A stretch of DNA of 64,000 nucleotides from Bacteroidaceae bacterium (GTDB taxonomy: Bacteria > Bacteroidota > Bacteroidia > Bacteroidales > Bacteroidaceae). The stretch is taken from positions 1-64,000 of the forward strand of contig JAGCGS010000048.1 in assembly GCA_017649485.1 (NCBI GenBank), read 5' to 3'. Shown here piece by piece: positions 50,524 through 58,524 of the stretch. Both the position numbers and the translations under genes were made by a program. Under the pieces are notes generated by a model. It was not told the DNA's origin, searched no databases, and saw only the letters and a program-made list of their open reading frames with translations. Within the stretch, counting starts at the first letter, position 1, and every line of letters starts with the position of its first letter.

Positions 50524-51861
50524 TTACTTCACCTCTTCACCCAACAACGTGGCAGAGGTGGAGTTTGTTATCTTAACCATAACCACGTCGCCTATACGGT
50601 GAGAGCCTCTGTCGAACACCACCACACGGTTCTGCTCCGTACGTCCGAAAAGCTGTTCGCGAGAGCGTTTGGAAACACCCTCCACCAACACCTCGTAGGT
50701 CTTGCCAACAGCGCGGGCATTAGCCTCAGCTGACAGACGATTCTGCAAGGCGATAATTTCATTCAGGCGACGAATCTTAACCTCCTCAGCAATGTCATCC
50801 GGTAAGTGCTTCGAAGCATAAGTACCCTCACGCTCAGAATACTTGAACATGAAAGCTGCATCGTAGGCACATTCCTCCATCAGTGAGAGAGAAAGCTGGT
50901 GATCATCCTCCGTTTCGGAATGGAAGCCACAAAAGATGTCGGTTGACAAGCCACAGTCAGGAATGATGCGACGGATAGCGTCCACACGTTCCATATACCA
51001 CTTACGGTCGTAATGACGATTCATCAGCTTCAAGATGCGGTCGCTGCCACTCTGCACGGGCAAATGGATGTGCTTGCACACATTGGGTACCTCAGCAATC
51101 ACTTGCAATGTCTCGTCACTCATATCTTTCGGATGCGATGTGGTGAACCTCACCCTCATGGTTGGGAATGCCTCTCCCACCTGACGCAACAACATCGGGA
51201 AGGTCACAATGCCGCTGGCACCTTCAAAACGGTAAGAATTAACGTTCTGTCCCAGCAGTGTTACTTCCTTATAGCCCTTTGTCTGCAAATCTGCCACCTC
51301 ATTGAGTATGCTCTCCACATCACGGCTACGCTCACGCCCCCTGGTATATGGTACGATACAATAGGTGCAGAAATTGTTGCATCCACGCATAATAGACACA
51401 AAGCCAGAGATATGGTTACCACAGATTCGTGAAGGAATGATATCGCGATAGGTTTCCGTTTTCGACAATTCCACATTCATCGCCTTATGTCCTGCTTCCA
51501 CAGAGGCAATGAGTTCAGGCAGGCTCAGATAAGCATCAGGCCCCACCACCAAGTCGGCATGATGATGGTCAATCAAATCTTGTTGCACATGCTCCGCCAT
51601 GCAACCCATCACGCCAATGATGAGCGGATGCCGCTTGCGCATGCCGTGTAAGGCTTCCAAACGATTAAAAATCTTCTGTTCGGCATTATCTCGCACTGAG
51701 CATGTGTTCAGAAACACAGCATCGGCCTCATCCAGTTGTTCTGTCACCTCATAGCCTGCCATCTGCATAACAGAGGCAATAACCTCACTGTCAGCCACAT
51801 TCATCTGGCATCCGTAGGTTTCGATAAACAGTTTCTTCATGTCTGTAGTGGCTTTCTCCAT
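50524..51861 (-). CDS. miaB: tRNA-2-methylthio-N6-dimethylallyladenosine synthase
   Basis: 445 residues. Adds the methylthio group to i6A37 of tRNA. N-terminal UPF0004 domain with its cluster cysteines (ETYGCQMNVADSEV, NTCSVRDNAEQK, GVMGCMAE), radical SAM motif CNNFCTYC (C-x3-C-x2-C) and a C-terminal TRAM domain. The alternative start at 51840 (MKKLFIETYGC) matches many family members; the -7 element TATCTTTG at 51886-51893 allows both. Convergent with the protease gene. Confidence 0.96.
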   Translation of the reverse strand: MEKATTDMKKLFIETYGCQMNVADSEVIASVMQMAGYEVTEQLDEADAVFLNTCSVRDNAEQKIFNRLEALHGMRKRHPLIIGVMGCMAEHVQQDLIDHHHADLVVGPDAYLSLPELIASVEAGHKAMNVELSKTETYRDIIPSRICGNHISGFVSIMRGCNNFCTYCIVPYTRGRERSRDVESILNEVADLQTKGYKEVTLLGQNVNSYRFEGASGIVTFPMLLRQVGEAFPTMRVRFTTSHPKDMSDETLQVIAEVPNVCKHIHLPVQSGSDRILKLMNRHYDRKWYMERVDAIRRIIPDCGLSTDIFCGFHSETEDDHQLSLSLMEECAYDAAFMFKYSEREGTYASKHLPDDIAEEVKIRRLNEIIALQNRLSAEANARAVGKTYEVLVEGVSKRSREQLFGRTEQNRVVVFDRGSHRIGDVVMVKITNSTSATLLGEEVK

Positions 51862-51885
51862 ATCGTCTTTCGTTTAAATAGCGTG

Positions 51886-51893
51886 CAAAGATA
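51886..51893 (-). promoter_or_regulatory. -7 element of miaB
   Basis: TATCTTTG followed by C on the minus strand, 25 bp before the first miaB start. Confidence 0.5.
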
Positions 51894-52039
51894 ATTATTA
51901 AATATCACATATGCAAGCAACTTTCATTTCGCAATAAAAAGTGTGCGCGTTACACGAAAAAGGCACTTTTTATTAAAAAACTTTAATTATCCGAAGATAT
52001 TAGGGGGCATTTCTTGCAAATATAAAGAAAAAAGAAGAA

Positions 52040-52133
52040 ATTTGCAGTGTTCAAAAGAATAAAATTAGATTTTTTCATAGTTAAGGTTTAGGTTAAAAAA
52101 GGAAGAAGGGGAGTTGTGAAACTGCCCTTTTTT
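52040..52133 (+). ncRNA. Possible small RNA ending in an orphan terminator
   Basis: The gap 51894-52167 has no reading frame but ends in a hairpin with arms AAGGGGAGTT and AACTGCCCTT (nine of ten paired), loop GTGA and a T-run to 52133. No gene on the plus strand precedes it. A -7-like GAAATTTG lies near 52040. A short RNA of about 90 nt would fit; the start is a guess. Confidence 0.3.
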
Positions 52134-52167
52134 CGTGCCTGTATGTATTGATGTCAAAAAAAAGTAT

Positions 52168-52175
52168 TATCTTTG
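52168..52175 (+). promoter_or_regulatory. -7 element of the 128-residue membrane protein
   Basis: TATCTTTG followed by C, 25 bp before the ATG at 52201. Confidence 0.55.
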
Positions 52176-52200
52176 CACAATAAATTAGTTATTTATTATC

Positions 52201-52587
52201 ATGGACGGATTTATTGACTTTATCATATTTGCGGCTTTCATAGGCCTCTGCATCTTCTTCGACAAGTTTGGCAATGCGATGAAGAAGACTCAGAAACAGC
52301 CAGACACGGGGCCAGTAAGGATGGAGATACCAACCATGCAGCAACCCCATCAACAGCCGCAACCACAGAGAACGGTCAGAAAGACGACCAAGGGAGCCGA
52401 GACGAAAAACTGGCACAACAGGGAAGACCTGAGCAAACGCAGAGAGTTCCAGAACGAAGGAATACGTAGTACCGAGAATTTCATTCAACCCCTGGAGATC
52501 CAGCAACGATCAGAGTATGCTTTTGATTCAATCGACGATGTCCGCAAGGCCATCATCTGGTCGGAGATATTGAACAAAAAATATTAA
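52201..52587 (+). CDS. Small hypothetical membrane-anchored protein
   Basis: 128 residues: one N-terminal helix (about 4-20; FIDFIIFAAFIGLCIFF), then a proline/glutamine-rich linker (MQQPHQQPQPQRT) and a charged C-terminal part ending in a short helix (DDVRKAIIWSEILNKKY). Proteins with this last motif occur in many Bacteroidales next to varied genes. No known function. It has its own promoter and precedes the CoA-transferase gene by 21 bp, so both may be transcribed together. Confidence 0.8.
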   Translation: MDGFIDFIIFAAFIGLCIFFDKFGNAMKKTQKQPDTGPVRMEIPTMQQPHQQPQPQRTVRKTTKGAETKNWHNREDLSKRREFQNEGIRSTENFIQPLEIQQRSEYAFDSIDDVRKAIIWSEILNKKY

Positions 52588-52608
52588 AAACATAATAAGT
52601 AAAGATTT

Positions 52609-54114
52609 ATGGCTTTAAAGTACATTTCTGCCCTTGAGGCAGCTTCGCTCATCAAGAATGGCGATCAAATCGGTCTTAGCGGTTTTACACCTGCAGGTGC
52701 AGCTAAGGCAACGACAAAGGAACTGGCTAAGATAGCTGTTGCAGAACATGCAGCGGGTCGTCCTTTCCAAGTAAGTGTGTTTACAGGTGCTTCTACTGGC
52801 CAGAGCACCGATGGCGACTTGGCTTTAGCTCAAGCACTGAAGTTCCGTGCCCCCTACACTACCAACCCAGATTTCCGTAAGCATGTAAACATGAATGAAA
52901 TCGCTTACAACGACCTGCATCTGAGTCACATGGCGCAGGAGCTTCGTTACGGTTTCTATGGCAAGCTGAACTGGGGTATCCTGGAAGTGTGCGACATTGA
53001 GGAGAAAGACGGTAAGATTCGCGCTTACCTCACTGCTGCCGGTGGCATCAGCCCTACAGTAGCTATGTTGGCAGAACATATCATCTTGGAGCTGAACGCA
53101 TTCCACTCTAAGGGTGCCAAGCTGTTGCACGATGTTTACCAGCCTCTCGACCCACCTTACCGCAAGCCTATTCCTATCACGAAGGTGAGCGACCGCATCG
53201 GTACTCCTTATGTGGAGATCGACCCAGCCAAGCTGGTGGGAGTGGTAGAGTGCAACATCCCTGACGAGGCTCGTGGCTTCAAGGGTGAGGATCCTATCAC
53301 CACTCAGATTGGTCACAACACCGCTGAGTTCCTGGTGAATGACATGAAGCGTGGCATCATCCCAAGCTCATTCCTGCCGTTGCAGAGTGGCGTGGGCACC
53401 ACTGCCAACGCTATCCTTGGAGCTTTGGGTAAGGACCAGAATGTGCCTGACTTCAACATCTACACTGAGGTATTGCAGGATTCAGTGGTTGCCATGATGC
53501 TGGAAGGCCGCGTGAAGGATGCTTCTGCATGTTCACTGACGGTAACCAACGATTGCCTGATGCAGGTATATGACAACATCGACTACTTCAAAGATCACCT
53601 CACACTGCGTCAGAGCGAGATTTCCAACTCTCCAGAGGTTATCCGTCGCTTAGGCGTCATCGCCATTAACACGGCTATCGAGGTGGATATCTACGGCAAC
53701 GCCAACTCTACCCAGGTTAGCGGTACAAAGATGATGAACGGAATCGGTGGCTCAGGCGACTTCGAGCGCAATGCTTATATCAGTATCTTCACTTGTCCGT
53801 CAACTGCCAAGGGTGGCTTCATCAGCTCAATCGTGCCTTTCGTGAGCCATCAGGATCACTCAGAGCATGATGTGAATGTGATTGTTACAGAGCAGGGCGT
53901 AGCCGACCTCCGTGGCAAGTCTCCATTGGAACGTGCTAAGTGCATCATCGAGAACTGCGCTCATCCTGACTACAAGCAGCTGTTGTGGGACTACCTGAAG
54001 ATTGCTAAGGGTGGCCAGACTCACCACTACCTGCCCGCAGCATTTGCATTCCACGACACACTGGCTCGCAAGGGCGACATGCATCTGACTGATTTCTCAG
54101 AGTATATAAAATAA
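52609..54114 (+). CDS. Acetyl-CoA hydrolase/transferase family; succinate CoA-transferase
   Basis: 501 residues of the class I CoA-transferase family of the SCACT/ScpC type. Features: SGFTPAGAAKA near the start, the second-domain motifs NANSTQVSGTKMMNGIGGSGDF, here abbreviated NSTQVSG...GIGGSGDF, and the catalytic Glu in VTEQGVADLRGKSP. In Bacteroidales this enzyme exchanges CoA between succinyl- or propionyl-CoA and acetate in fermentative energy metabolism; the exact pair is inferred from the family. Higher GC and strong codon bias suggest high expression. A strong terminator follows. Confidence 0.92.
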   Translation: MALKYISALEAASLIKNGDQIGLSGFTPAGAAKATTKELAKIAVAEHAAGRPFQVSVFTGASTGQSTDGDLALAQALKFRAPYTTNPDFRKHVNMNEIAYNDLHLSHMAQELRYGFYGKLNWGILEVCDIEEKDGKIRAYLTAAGGISPTVAMLAEHIILELNAFHSKGAKLLHDVYQPLDPPYRKPIPITKVSDRIGTPYVEIDPAKLVGVVECNIPDEARGFKGEDPITTQIGHNTAEFLVNDMKRGIIPSSFLPLQSGVGTTANAILGALGKDQNVPDFNIYTEVLQDSVVAMMLEGRVKDASACSLTVTNDCLMQVYDNIDYFKDHLTLRQSEISNSPEVIRRLGVIAINTAIEVDIYGNANSTQVSGTKMMNGIGGSGDFERNAYISIFTCPSTAKGGFISSIVPFVSHQDHSEHDVNVIVTEQGVADLRGKSPLERAKCIIENCAHPDYKQLLWDYLKIAKGGQTHHYLPAAFAFHDTLARKGDMHLTDFSEYIK

Positions 54115-54133
54115 GGGTTTTTGTTTAGATACT

Positions 54134-54174
54134 AAGAACACCGCCAAGTTGAATGTCACTTGTGCGGTGTTCTT
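54134..54174 (+). terminator. Terminator of the CoA-transferase gene
   Basis: Arms AAGAACACCGC and GCGGTGTTCTT (11 pairs), 19-nt loop, then a T-rich stretch. Confidence 0.85.
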
Positions 54175-54252
54175 TATTTAGAGGTTTATTAATCCTATAA
54201 TACAGGAAGAAACAAGTAAATTTTGCAGAAGTTACGTTGTAGCATTGGTAAG

Positions 54253-56220
54253 TCAGCTATTCTTCTTCTTGCCTTTCTTTGCCCATCCTCCTTCATCGAA
54301 GTTGGGAGCATCACCCTTTAAGTCGTTATCCTGCATGAAGAACTGCATCCAGTCATCCTTGCGTCCACGAGGCTTGGTGTAGCCACGTTCTTCTCGGCTG
54401 GGTTTATTCTTGGGTGCCTTCTCCTTTTTGGCAGCTTTCTTGGCAGCCTTGATTTCCTTCAACTGCTTCACCACCTCCTTATCCTTTTCACGAGCTGAAC
54501 GTTTACTCTCTCGGGTTGGTTTCTCTGCACCTCTCGATTTGTCTCTTTCTCGTCTGTCCGACCTCCTGGGTTTCTCCTCTCCCTCACCAGGGTTAGAGAA
54601 CTCCACTGTGATGCCCCTATTCTTGTAATTCTGACCATTTAGGAATCTCACCACTCGGTCAGCATCGTTTTCCCTCACTTCAAAGAAAGAGAAATTCTGC
54701 ATCACATCAATACGGCCAATCTCCACCTTACCATGAATATGCTCGTTTATAAAGCTCATCAGAGCCTTAGGATTCAAATGGTCAGTACGTCCCAAGTTGA
54801 TGAACAGTCGGCTGAAACCCTCCTCGGCTACGCGTCCACGATCACGCTTGCCACCCTTACCTTCCTTCTTCTCCTTTGAACGCTCGCGACCATTGTCTAT
54901 TTCAATCTCTGGACGGTTGCGGTAATAATCCAGGAAGCGGTTGAATGCGATGGAAACAACCCTTTTCAGCACATCCTCTTTGCTCAGCCAGTCGAGCTTG
55001 CGATAGACCTCAGGCATGAACTCGTTGATTTCTTCCTCGTTCACCTGTACTTTCTCCAAGTTGTCGATGGATTTCATCAGCTGTTTCTTACAAATCTGCT
55101 GACGGGTTGGCATCTCTCCTGGTTGGAACTCATGACCTATCACCTTCTCGATGTTGCGCATCTTGCCTTTCTCACGCAGGTTGATGATGGCGATGGAAGT
55201 ACCCGTCTTGCCGGCACGTCCTGTACGTCCGCTACGATGGGTGTAATATTCAATATCGTCAGGCAGACCATAGTTGATGACATGCGTCAAATCATCCACA
55301 TCCAAACCACGGGCTGCCACATCCGTTGCCACCAACAGCTGCAAATGACGCAGGCGGAACTTCTGCATCACCAAGTCGCGGGCTGCCTGTGAGAGTTCAC
55401 CGTGCAAGCTGTCGGCATTATAGCCGTCCTGCATCAGCTTGTCGGCAATCTCCTGAGTCTCCACACGGGTTCGGCAGAAAATGATGGCATAGATGTTTGG
55501 ATGATAATCCACGATGCGCTTCAAAGTTTCATACTTATCTTTCGCATGTACGCAATAGTAAACATGGTTCACATTATGCGTACTTTCATTCTTGCGACCG
55601 ATAGTAATCTCTTTCGCATCATGCAGGTAGTTTTTCGCTATCTTCTCTATCTCCTTGTTCATCGTAGCCGAGAACATCAGTGTGTTCCTGGTTTCAGGCA
55701 CAGCTTCCAGGATTGCGTTCAGGTCTTCTGAGAAACCCATATCGAGCATCTCGTCAGCCTCATCCATTACCACATTCTTAATAGCAGCCAGTGAAACCTT
55801 TTCGCGACGCATCAGGTCGAGCAGTCGTCCTGGGGTAGCCACTACAATGTGTACACCTTGTTTCAAAGCGCGTATCTGGCTTTCGATAGATGAGCCGCCA
55901 TACACAGGCAGCACATGAACGCCTTCTACATACTTGGAGTAATCCTTCAAATCACCGGCTATCTGCAGGCAGAGCTCACGGGTAGGACAAAGAATCAGCG
56001 ACTGGGGAACACGCTGTTCCACATCCAGTTTCTGAATCACAGGCAGACCGAATGCTGCCGTCTTGCCTGTACCCGTCTGTGCCAACGCCACGACATCGGC
56101 GTCACCGCTCAGCAAATAAGGTATTACTTCCTCCTGTACAGGCATAGGGTTTACGAAACCCAGTTCATAAATGGCGCGGCAAATGTCTGCCGAAACGCCT
56201 AATTCTTCGAAAGTCTTCAT
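54253..56220 (-). CDS. DEAD-box RNA helicase with DbpA-type RNA-binding domain
   Basis: 655 residues. Helicase core: Q motif region (LGFVNPMPVQEEVIP), motif I AQTGTGKTAA, PTRELCLQ, DEAD at VVMDEADEMLD, SAT in MFSATMN, and VI HRSGRTGRAGKTG. After about 440 there is a basic linker, then a DbpA-like RRM at about 475-550 (RLFINLGRTDHLNP, GKVEIGRIDV) and a long Lys/Arg-rich tail (550-655). This is the DeaD/CsdA layout, acting in ribosome assembly and RNA turnover, especially in the cold. Monocistronic. Confidence 0.95.
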   Translation of the reverse strand: MKTFEELGVSADICRAIYELGFVNPMPVQEEVIPYLLSGDADVVALAQTGTGKTAAFGLPVIQKLDVEQRVPQSLILCPTRELCLQIAGDLKDYSKYVEGVHVLPVYGGSSIESQIRALKQGVHIVVATPGRLLDLMRREKVSLAAIKNVVMDEADEMLDMGFSEDLNAILEAVPETRNTLMFSATMNKEIEKIAKNYLHDAKEITIGRKNESTHNVNHVYYCVHAKDKYETLKRIVDYHPNIYAIIFCRTRVETQEIADKLMQDGYNADSLHGELSQAARDLVMQKFRLRHLQLLVATDVAARGLDVDDLTHVINYGLPDDIEYYTHRSGRTGRAGKTGTSIAIINLREKGKMRNIEKVIGHEFQPGEMPTRQQICKKQLMKSIDNLEKVQVNEEEINEFMPEVYRKLDWLSKEDVLKRVVSIAFNRFLDYYRNRPEIEIDNGRERSKEKKEGKGGKRDRGRVAEEGFSRLFINLGRTDHLNPKALMSFINEHIHGKVEIGRIDVMQNFSFFEVRENDADRVVRFLNGQNYKNRGITVEFSNPGEGEEKPRRSDRRERDKSRGAEKPTRESKRSAREKDKEVVKQLKEIKAAKKAAKKEKAPKNKPSREERGYTKPRGRKDDWMQFFMQDNDLKGDAPNFDEGGWAKKGKKKNS

Positions 56221-56375
56221 TAAAATTCTCTTAATCTTGATTTTAAGGCTGCAAAGGTAGTCATTTTTGAGTTAACTGCCAAATTTTGACACCTCTATGC
56301 TAAATATATTAGCTTTTTCGAGTGATAGTATTAGTTTTTAATGGTAAAAATCGAGAGAAATAACAGGAATGCCTC

Positions 56376-56532
56376 CTATGGGTTGTCGGAGACCTTGCTA
56401 TGGGTCGTCGCAATATCTGTTATGAGTTGTCGCAATATCTCCTATACCCCCATGGCAGATATTGCGACGGGTGATAGCAGATACTGCGACAAGTGGTAGC
56501 AAGTTTTACCCTTTGTGATAGCAAACTTTATC
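56376..56532. repeat. Inverted array of 22-bp repeats
   Basis: Three units of 22 bp with pattern CTAT...GTCGCAATATCTG in direct order (56376-56441), then a short centre (CTATACCCCCATGG) and three units in inverted order to 56532. The two halves could pair in a hairpin of about 70 bp. Outside it, the gap 56221-56639 shows nothing I can name. Confidence 0.7.
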
Positions 56533-56639
56533 CATACCATTGCGAGGTAAATTATATCAATGTCAGATATAGTATGTCTAAGCCGATATACTTCCGTCTT
56601 GGTGTTTGCATGGCATTATTCGAAAAAAACTAAATATAT

Positions 56640-56671
56640 TTTGCATTTATACTTGCTTAATTGTATTTTTG
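56640..56671 (+). promoter_or_regulatory. Promoter of the GH2-GH97 operon
   Basis: TTTG (56640-56643), exactly 20 bp, TATTTTTG (56664-56671): full consensus, 26 bp before the ATG. Confidence 0.8.
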
Positions 56672-56697
56672 CAATAGAATAATAAACTTAAAACAAT

Positions 56698-58524
56698 ATG
56701 ATGAAAAACAAAATTTGTGGAATAGTAGCAATGCTGCTGATTTCTGTTGCCGCATTGGCACAAGGATGGAAGCCTGCAGGCGACAAGATTAAGACAAAAT
56801 GGGCTGAGCAGATAAACCCAACGAATGTGTGGGCTGAATATCCTCGCCCCATTATGGAACGCCCCGACTGGAAGAACCTGAACGGACTGTGGAACTATGC
56901 CATCAAGCCGATGGGTGAAGCTATGCCTACAGCTTGGGACGGTCAGATACTGGTGCCTTTTGCTGTGGAGTCATCGCTCTCTGGCGTGGGCAAGCGCGTG
57001 AGTGATAAGGAAGAATTGTGGTATCAACGTACCTTTGATGTGCCTAAGAACTGGAGCGGCAAACGTGTTTTGCTTCACTTTGGTGCCGTTGACTGGAAGA
57101 TGGACGCATGGATAAATGGCATGAATGTGGGCTCACATACCGGTGGTTATGTGCCTTTCTGCCTTGATGTGACAGATGCCTTAAAAGCATCGGGCAGCAA
57201 CACCCTTACTATCCGCGTATGGGATCCAACCGACCAAAGTTTCCAGCCTCGTGGCAAACAAGTAAACAACCCAAGTGGCATTTGGTACACTCCTGTAACA
57301 GGTATCTGGCAGACGGTTTGGCTGGAGCCTGTGGCTGAGGCTCACATCGCCAATCTCAAGACAACTCCTGACATTGATAAGCATCTGCTGCAAGTGGAAG
57401 TACAGACGGAAGGCCTTTCTGGCAAGGGCTATCAGGCTAAGGTGAGCGTTTATGACGGTTCTAAGTTAGTAGCCGAGGGGGCAGCTGTGAACAACCTGCC
57501 TGTGCAAGTACAAATGCCTGCCGATGCCAAGTTGTGGTCACCCGACTCTCCATTCCTCTACACTGTAAAGGTGAGTTTGCTGAAAAATGGCAACGTAGTA
57601 GATAAGGTGGATAGCTATGCGGCTATGCGCAAGATCTCTGCTGGCAAAGACAAGAACGGCATTATGCGTTTGCAGCTCAACAACAAGCCTATCTTCATGT
57701 ATGGTCCGTTGGATCAGGGCTGGTGGCCCGATGGTCTCTACACCGCCCCAAGCGATGAGGCACTGAAGTACGATATCCAGAAGACCAAGGACTTTGGCTA
57801 CAACATGATTCGCAAGCACATCAAGGTGGAGCCTGCTCGCTGGTACACCTACTGCGACCAGATGGGTATCTTGTTGTGGCAGGATATGCCAAGTGGCGAC
57901 AGGAATCCTCGTTGGCAAAACAAGGAGTACTTTAATGATACCGAACTGCATCGCAGTGCAGAGAGCGAAGCCAACTACCGTAAGGAGTGGAAGGAGATCA
58001 TGGATGCCCTCTATAGCTATCCTTGCATTTCCGTATGGGTACCATTCAACGAGGCTTGGGGTCAGTTTAAGACTCAGGAGATTGTGGAGTGGACCAAGCA
58101 GTACGACCCGTCACGTTTAGTGAACCCTGCCAGTGGTGGTAACCACTATCCTGTGGGCGACATCCTCGACCTGCATAATTATCCGCAACCGGACATGTAT
58201 CTATACGATGGTTCACGCGTGAATGTGCTCGGTGAATATGGTGGCATCGGACGCGTTATCAAGGAGAACATCTGGGAACCTGACCGCAACTGGGGCTATG
58301 TGCAGTTCAACACAGAGAAAGAGGTGACGGATGAGTATCTGAAGTATGCCCAGATGCTGAAGGATTACATCCCCAAAGGCTTCTCAGCGGCTGTCTATAC
58401 CCAGACCACCGATGTGGAGATTGAGGTGAATGGTCTGATGACTTACGACCGCAAGGTGATTAAGCTCGATGAGGCTCAACTAAGACGAATGAACTCAAGT
58501 ATATGTCACGCTTTAGATGAATGA
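56698..58524 (+). CDS. Glycoside hydrolase family 2 protein
   Basis: 608 residues with signal peptide (cleaved after about VAALAQ). Sugar-binding jelly roll at about 45-215 (WYQRTFDVPKNWSGKR, LHFGAVDWKMDAWING), immunoglobulin-like domain to about 310, then the TIM barrel. Acid/base Glu in WVPFNEAWGQ near 453 and nucleophile Glu in VLGEYGGIG near 512 are present. Activity could be beta-galactosidase, glucuronidase or another beta-glycosidase; the sequence does not decide. It lacks the C-terminal domains of LacZ. Co-transcribed with the GH97 gene by a 4-bp overlap. Confidence 0.92.
   Translation: MMKNKICGIVAMLLISVAALAQGWKPAGDKIKTKWAEQINPTNVWAEYPRPIMERPDWKNLNGLWNYAIKPMGEAMPTAWDGQILVPFAVESSLSGVGKRVSDKEELWYQRTFDVPKNWSGKRVLLHFGAVDWKMDAWINGMNVGSHTGGYVPFCLDVTDALKASGSNTLTIRVWDPTDQSFQPRGKQVNNPSGIWYTPVTGIWQTVWLEPVAEAHIANLKTTPDIDKHLLQVEVQTEGLSGKGYQAKVSVYDGSKLVAEGAAVNNLPVQVQMPADAKLWSPDSPFLYTVKVSLLKNGNVVDKVDSYAAMRKISAGKDKNGIMRLQLNNKPIFMYGPLDQGWWPDGLYTAPSDEALKYDIQKTKDFGYNMIRKHIKVEPARWYTYCDQMGILLWQDMPSGDRNPRWQNKEYFNDTELHRSAESEANYRKEWKEIMDALYSYPCISVWVPFNEAWGQFKTQEIVEWTKQYDPSRLVNPASGGNHYPVGDILDLHNYPQPDMYLYDGSRVNVLGEYGGIGRVIKENIWEPDRNWGYVQFNTEKEVTDEYLKYAQMLKDYIPKGFSAAVYTQTTDVEIEVNGLMTYDRKVIKLDEAQLRRMNSSICHALDE

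Noticed and set aside
56376-56532. Possible CRISPR array
   Set aside because: Units are contiguous without spacers, and half of them are inverted.
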